The notes under the pieces were generated by a model, which was not told the origin of the DNA, did no database searches, and saw only the letters and a list, made by a program, of their open reading frames with translations. From Acidimicrobiaceae bacterium (GTDB lineage Bacteria > Actinomycetota > Acidimicrobiia > Acidimicrobiales > Bog-793): DNA of 27,244 bases. The stretch lies in the NCBI GenBank assembly GCA_025463965.1, contig JAODBN010000402.1, positions 1-27,244 of the forward strand. Direction: 5' to 3'. The position numbers and the translations under genes were made by a program. Numbering within the stretch: the first letter of the stretch is position 1; each line of letters starts with the position of its first letter. This document shows positions 23,695 to 27,244 of the stretch, piece after piece.

Positions 23695-24711
23695 TCAGGG
23701 CTGGCGGGCAGCGCCAGAGTTCGGACGGATCTCGAGCCCTGACTCGTCAACGGCCTGGAAGGCGCTGGCAGGAACCGTCTTCAGCTCGGAGATGAGCGAC
23801 GCGGGCCAGTCGTTCTCCGCCTCGCCCTGGAAATACCAGTTGCTGCCGTTGTCCGCGAGAATCAGGCCATATTGTTGCATGGCACGCAGCACCACTTTTG
23901 CGTCGCGCGAGTAGCCAGCCAAGCTGAAACTTGCCTTCAGGCGAAAGCGCGCTCCCATGGGTGGCAGCGAAGGTCTCCCGCTGTTCCCGGCCTCGTGGCG
24001 CGCCGGCCAGAGATAAGCGGTATCGGTGAGCTCGGCCGTCATGCGCAGCGCGTGCGTGATGCTCCCCGAGCGCACCTCGGCGTAGGTGAGCAGACCGGGG
24101 AGGATCGGCAGGCCGGCGGCGTCAGCGGACGTCCACCCAGCGGGCCGCAGCGCGTCCGAGCGCAGGTGCCAAATGGCCCCTGAGCCGGCCGTGGAACCTG
24201 CAGCCGAGTACCTCGCGTCCCACAGCTCGTACAGCGTGCACGTCCGCGGGTCAACCATGATGGCGTGCCGATCTCCGGTCGCCGAGCGCCCTCCCTCGAT
24301 GGGCGTGGACGGGCCGAAGGGATAGGGACCCGAGTCGCTCTCCGACGCATAGGTGAATCGGAGAGAGACGAAGCGTTGACTCGGGGGCGCGACGGTGTAC
24401 GGGATGCCGTAGGGGGCCCTCGGGTCACCCGATGGTCCAAAGTCCGGGTGCAGCCGAGTGGTGGCCGACGACATGGCCGCCAGCCAGGCGCCGCTGTGGG
24501 AATCGACCGGCAGGCCGGTGATCCGCGTGTTCCAGACGTTGTCGGCCGGAAAGAGCGGGCACCTCGGCGCGCCAGGCACGGCAGTCTGCTGGACCTGACC
24601 GGCCGAGGCTGATCGAGAAAGCGACCCGCAGCCCACCACTGCTGCGGGAACGCCAACCAGAGCGAAGAACGCCTTCCAGCGACGAAAGGGCGGGACCGCA
24701 CGCCTTCTCAC
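23695..24711 (-). CDS. Secreted lipoprotein of unknown function
   Basis: Protein of 338 residues. The N-terminus is basic (RRRAVPPFRRWK) followed by a hydrophobic stretch and the lipobox VVGC, indicating a lipoprotein anchored outside the membrane. The mature part has FPADNVWNTRITGLPVDSHS, GIPYTV, PIEGG, GDRHAIMVD, CTLYELWDARY, GAIWHLRSDALRP and GWTSADAAGLPILPGLLTYAEV, then a late ADNGSNWYFQG. I recognise this as a conserved family of secreted bacterial proteins without assigned activity. The GTG at 24711 gives a proper signal peptide; TACCGT lies 7 nt upstream, so the start may be leaderless. An open frame continues far upstream on this strand but is not coding. Divergent from the DsbA-like gene. 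Confidence 0.82.
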   Translation of the reverse strand: MRRRAVPPFRRWKAFFALVGVPAAVVGCGSLSRSASAGQVQQTAVPGAPRCPLFPADNVWNTRITGLPVDSHSGAWLAAMSSATTRLHPDFGPSGDPRAPYGIPYTVAPPSQRFVSLRFTYASESDSGPYPFGPSTPIEGGRSATGDRHAIMVDPRTCTLYELWDARYSAAGSTAGSGAIWHLRSDALRPAGWTSADAAGLPILPGLLTYAEVRSGSITHALRMTAELTDTAYLWPARHEAGNSGRPSLPPMGARFRLKASFSLAGYSRDAKVVLRAMQQYGLILADNGSNWYFQGEAENDWPASLISELKTVPASAFQAVDESGLEIRPNSGAARQP

Positions 24712-24718
24712 CGTGCTG

Positions 24719-24724
24719 ACGGTA
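24719..24724 (-). promoter_or_regulatory. Leaderless -10 candidate for the lipoprotein gene
   Basis: TACCGT (24724-24719, minus strand) fits TANNNT and is followed by 7 nt and GTG 24711. No Shine-Dalgarno is present between them. Confidence 0.4.
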
Positions 24725-24748
24725 CCCGTCCGCGCCTTCCCAGGTTCG

Positions 24749-24790
24749 GTGGCTCGTCGAGAGCCACAATTACGCGCTTTTGGGAAGCGC
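24749..24790. repeat. Two adjacent hairpins in a divergent promoter region
   Basis: GTGGCTC/GAGCCAC (24749-24755 with 24761-24767) is a perfect 7-bp stem with a 5-nt loop. GCGCTT/AAGCGC (24774-24779 with 24785-24790) is a 6-bp stem, also with a 5-nt loop. Both lie between the lipoprotein and DsbA-like genes, upstream of each, so operator or leader structures are more likely than terminators. Confidence 0.4.
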
Positions 24791-24888
24791 TTATCAGGCG
24801 CAGCGACGACGCTCGAACGACGAGACCGTGACGGCGGTCGGACGCCCTCGGAGGGGCGCTCGCCCGACGCGAGGAGGAGAGTCTCACC

Positions 24889-25443
24889 ATGAGCATGACC
24901 GACTGGGGATCCACGCTGACCGAGCCTGTGTCGCCCGAGCGCGACCACATCCGCGGCCCGCAACAAGCGCCGGTGACCCTTCTTGAGTATGGAGACTACG
25001 AGTGCCCTTATTGCGGGGCTGCATACCCAGTCGTTGAGGCGGTGCGCGACACGATGGGCGATGCCCTCAGCTTCGCGTACCGGCACTTTCCACTGACCAC
25101 CGTTCACCCTCGCGCCTACCAGGCCGCACAAGCAGCCGAGGCGGCCGGCGCACAACGCCAGTTCTGGCCGATGCATGACCTTCTGTTCGAGGACCAGCGC
25201 CACCTGGATCTGCCCGATCTCCTCGGGCGGGCGCGAGTGCTCGATCTCGACGTGGACGAGTTCACAGCGGCACTGGCCACAGATGCCTTCGCCGATCGCA
25301 TCGAAGCGGACTTCATCAGTGGCGTACGAAGCGGAGTCCCGGGGACACCGACCTTCTTCGTGAACGGCATCCGCTACGGCGGACCACCGGACTACGACAA
25401 CCTGCTCAGGGCCGTTCAAATGGTCGAGGCCCGCGTGACCTGA
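24889..25443 (+). CDS. DsbA/FrnE-like thioredoxin-fold oxidoreductase
   Basis: Thioredoxin-fold protein of 184 residues. VTLLEYGDYECPYCGAAY carries the active-site CPYC (Cys39, Cys42), FAYRHFPL and the helical insertion (AYQAAQAAEAAGAQ, FWPMHDLLF) are typical DsbA features, and GVPGTPTFFVNG holds the cis-Pro. No signal peptide or membrane helix is visible, so the protein seems to be cytoplasmic and may act on intracellular thiols rather than in secreted protein folding. The ATG at 24889 follows GAGGAGGAGAG; an ATG two codons later is also possible. The 238 bp after its stop hold no gene, only a small CCGGC/GCCGG hairpin near 25612 and the promoter of the next gene. Confidence 0.92.
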   Translation: MSMTDWGSTLTEPVSPERDHIRGPQQAPVTLLEYGDYECPYCGAAYPVVEAVRDTMGDALSFAYRHFPLTTVHPRAYQAAQAAEAAGAQRQFWPMHDLLFEDQRHLDLPDLLGRARVLDLDVDEFTAALATDAFADRIEADFISGVRSGVPGTPTFFVNGIRYGGPPDYDNLLRAVQMVEARVT

Positions 25444-25669
25444 GCACATAGCCCAACTCACCACGGCGCGCACCCCGACGGTGGAGAGCCAGGGCTTGGA
25501 TGGTGCTTGTCTTGCCGTGCTCAACGTCTCGGCCACGACTCGTGCAGTCGCAAGCAGGTCATCCGCCGTTCACAAGGAGTTCGCCCGAAAACGCGCGGCA
25601 CAGAGGTCCGGCACCGCCGGCGGGCGATAGCACTGCTTTTTCTCCCACACGCCGACCCGCCCACCCCCC

Positions 25670-25675
25670 TAGGCT
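25670..25675 (+). promoter_or_regulatory. -10 of a leaderless promoter for the MgtE_N/CBS gene
   Basis: TAGGCT is followed by exactly 6 nt and then GTG 25682, with a C-rich stretch upstream and no Shine-Dalgarno. This is the clearest leaderless signal in the window. Confidence 0.6.
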
Positions 25676-25681
25676 CGGCGC

Positions 25682-26986
25682 GTGACCGTCGACGTGCATC
25701 TCTCCCAGCTCCTTTCGCGCACGATCATCGACCAGCGCGGACAAGCCGTGGGGAAACTGTCAGACGTCATCCTCCGGCTGCGTGGTGACGCCTATCCGAT
25801 CGTGATCGGACTCGTCGCCAAGGTGGGTCGCCTCGAGGTGTTCCTCCCGATCGACTCGATCGTGGCCCTCGACGAGGACCCCGTCCGCCTCGAGCGTCAG
25901 AAGGTCGACATCCGCCGCTTCGAGCGGCGCGAGGGAGAGGTGCTCCTTCGCGCAGACGTCCTCGGCCACCGTCTGATTCGGGTCGAGGACGCGCGCCTGA
26001 TGCGGGCGTGGGACGTCAATCTCCGCAAAGACGGCGACGATTGGGTCGTCACTTCCCTCGACACCCGCCGGCCTCGGCGATTCGGTGCCAAGGCGAAGGC
26101 ACCCCACGTGACCGAGGACTGGAAGGCGTTCGAACCGCTTATCGGCCACCTCGCAAGCGCAGGACCGCGGGCGCGGTTTCGTCGTGTGCAGCGCCTCAAG
26201 CCTGCGCAGATCGCCGACCTGCTCGAGGAGGCATCACAGGCCGAACGCAGCGAGATCCTGGATGCCGTGCACACGAATCCAGAGCTCGAAGCCGACGTCT
26301 TCGAGGAGCTCGACGCCGACATCCAGAGCCGCCTGTTCGCGGATCGCAGCGACCGAGACGTCGCCGAGGTGCTCACCCGGATGCGCGCCGATGACGCCGC
26401 CGACGCGATCGCTGAACTGTCCCAGCCGCGCCGCCAGGTCGTTTTGGATCTCCTTCCCATCGGCCAGCGGACAAAGGTGCTCACCCTCCTCGGGTTCAAC
26501 CCGGCGAGCGCCGGCGGCCTGATGGGCGTGGACTACCTGGTGCTCCCCGCGAGCTCGACCGTGCGCGAGGCCATCTCGACCGTGAGCCAGTCGAGAACCC
26601 TCCAACCCGAGGCGCTCACCAGCGTCTACGTGGCAGACGACCGGGGCCAGTTGATCGGCGCGGTGCGCCTGACCGACCTTCTCCACGCCGCAGGAGAGGA
26701 CCGGTTGGAGTCGGTCGCCGAGGGTGAGCCGGTGCGAGTCCTGCCCACCACCGACATCGTCGACGTCGCCCTTCTCATGAGCGACTACAACCTCGTCACC
26801 ATCCCGGTGGTCGACGAGTCTCACCACCTCGTCGGGATCGTGACCGTCGATGACGTGCTCGAAGCGACGATCCCCGCCGACTGGCGCCGCCGCGAACCCA
26901 ACCCGCATCCGGACCCGAGACCGAGCCAGCCGTCCATCGACATCTCCACGGCAGACGCGAGACCGGGGCCCGACACGGATGGATGA
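25682..26986 (+). CDS. PRC-barrel, MgtE_N and CBS-pair protein (soluble Mg2+ sensor-like)
   Basis: Soluble protein of 434 residues. Residues about 5-75 form a PRC-barrel-like domain (IDQRGQAVGKLSDVILRL), with a second PRC-like stretch to about 130 (ADVLGHRLIRVEDARLMRA). About 150-260 is the helical MgtE N domain (LKPAQIADLLEEASQAER, TRMRADDAADAIAEL), and about 275-400 a CBS pair (SVYVADDRGQLIGAVRLTDL, IPVVDESHHLVGIVTVDDVL). It has the cytosolic Mg2+-sensing half of MgtE transporters but no transmembrane channel. The overlapping NRAMP gene downstream probably supplies the membrane part, making this a likely gating or regulatory subunit; that link is inference. The tail is Pro/Asp-rich. GTG 25682 is favoured by the leaderless -10. 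Confidence 0.9.
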   Translation: MTVDVHLSQLLSRTIIDQRGQAVGKLSDVILRLRGDAYPIVIGLVAKVGRLEVFLPIDSIVALDEDPVRLERQKVDIRRFERREGEVLLRADVLGHRLIRVEDARLMRAWDVNLRKDGDDWVVTSLDTRRPRRFGAKAKAPHVTEDWKAFEPLIGHLASAGPRARFRRVQRLKPAQIADLLEEASQAERSEILDAVHTNPELEADVFEELDADIQSRLFADRSDRDVAEVLTRMRADDAADAIAELSQPRRQVVLDLLPIGQRTKVLTLLGFNPASAGGLMGVDYLVLPASSTVREAISTVSQSRTLQPEALTSVYVADDRGQLIGAVRLTDLLHAAGEDRLESVAEGEPVRVLPTTDIVDVALLMSDYNLVTIPVVDESHHLVGIVTVDDVLEATIPADWRRREPNPHPDPRPSQPSIDISTADARPGPDTDG

Positions 26987-27244
26987 GGAGCACATCTCCG
27001 CGCGCGACGCGCCCCCGCTCCACCTGACGACACCAAGCGCAGTCCTCGACGAAGCGCACCTCGGGGACATCGAGGGCGCCATGGGGACCATCCGTCTGGG
27101 CGAAGACCGTCAGGGCCGGTCGTTTCGTCGGCGTCTGCTCACCCTCCTGGCCATCGTCGGGCCCGGGCTGATCGTGATGGTGGGCGACAATGACGCCGGC
27201 GGCGTGGCCACGTACGCCCAGGCTGGCCAGAATTACGGCTACTC
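26979..27244 (+). CDS. NRAMP family divalent metal transporter, 3'-truncated
   Basis: The first 88 complete codons are present; the gene continues past the window. A hydrophilic start of about 50 residues leads into the first transmembrane helix, LLAIVGPGLIVMVGDNDAGG, followed by VATYAQAGQNYGY. In canonical NRAMP proteins this helix carries the metal-binding DPGN; here the equivalent reads Asp72-Ala-Gly-Gly75, so the Pro and Asn are replaced, which may alter metal choice. The ATG at 26979 overlaps the stop of the MgtE_N/CBS gene by 8 bp, so the two are translationally linked. Likely role: Mg2+, Mn2+ or other divalent metal uptake. Confidence 0.82.
   Translation, partial: MDEEHISARDAPPLHLTTPSAVLDEAHLGDIEGAMGTIRLGEDRQGRSFRRRLLTLLAIVGPGLIVMVGDNDAGGVATYAQAGQNYGY

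Noticed and set aside
24712..25536. Upstream continuation of the lipoprotein frame on the minus strand
   Set aside because: It runs antisense through the DsbA-like gene; the lipoprotein has a proper signal peptide and lipobox starting at GTG 24711.
25444..25669. Possible tRNA or riboswitch in the gap before the MgtE_N/CBS gene
   Set aside because: I could not fold a cloverleaf or recognise an M-box-like core; the apparent leaderless promoter leaves no leader for a riboswitch.

Overview
The window is a GC-rich (roughly 70% by eye), densely coded chromosomal stretch from an actinobacterium. GTG and TTG starts, 4-bp GTGA overlaps, several apparent leaderless promoters and actinobacterial families (DUF6328-like, alpha-E, circularly permuted ATP-grasp, OmpR/HAMP two-component pair) all fit. 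The class Acidimicrobiia is a plausible guess but is inference only. I see no rRNA, tRNA, CRISPR array, insertion sequence or phage gene. Both ends cut genes.

Layout. 1-402: tail of a membrane protein. 440-2083 (-): UbiB/ABC1 kinase-like protein. 2299-2835 (-): PEBP/YbhB protein. 3203-4177 (+): ribokinase. 4231-4878 (-): HD-domain protein of the cyanamide-hydratase type. 4980-5260 (-): probable frameshifted gene remnant. 5390-7359 (-): cytosine salvage pair, an NCS1 permease followed by a yeast-type cytosine deaminase, preceded by a 50-nt branched palindrome. 7529-8050 (-): DUF6328-like membrane protein.

8089-13366 (+) is the most interesting part: five tightly packed, mostly overlapping genes encoding a class I glutamine amidotransferase/gamma-glutamyl hydrolase (PuuD-like), a GCS2/YbdK carboxylate-amine ligase, a circularly permuted ATP-grasp protein, an alpha-E protein and a transglutaminase-fold protein. 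Together they look like a pathway that makes, modifies and cleaves amide or gamma-glutamyl bonds; the product is unknown. A histidine phosphatase (13437-14120) follows.

14137-16377 (-): response regulator and histidine kinase operon, divergent from an SRPBCC protein (16475-16990). 17143-18141 (-): phytanoyl-CoA-dioxygenase-like oxygenase. 18336-20251 (+): a channel-like membrane protein translationally coupled to a calcium/cation exchanger. 20444-21217 (+): alpha/beta hydrolase-fold protein lacking the usual Ser and His. 21296-22916 (-): a cytochrome-b-like membrane protein and a DUF998-like membrane protein with an odd tail. 23181-23690 (+): PNPOx-like flavin protein. 23695-24711 (-): secreted lipoprotein of unknown function. 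24889-25443 (+): DsbA/FrnE-like thiol oxidoreductase. 25682-27244 (+): a PRC-barrel/MgtE_N/CBS protein overlapping the start of an NRAMP-type metal transporter, suggesting a Mg2+ or metal sensor paired with its transporter.

A recurring theme is a TANNNT hexamer placed 6-7 nt before a GTG or ATG with no Shine-Dalgarno, seen at several unrelated genes, which points to widespread leaderless transcription. All functions are assigned from motifs and family memory; no database search was possible.
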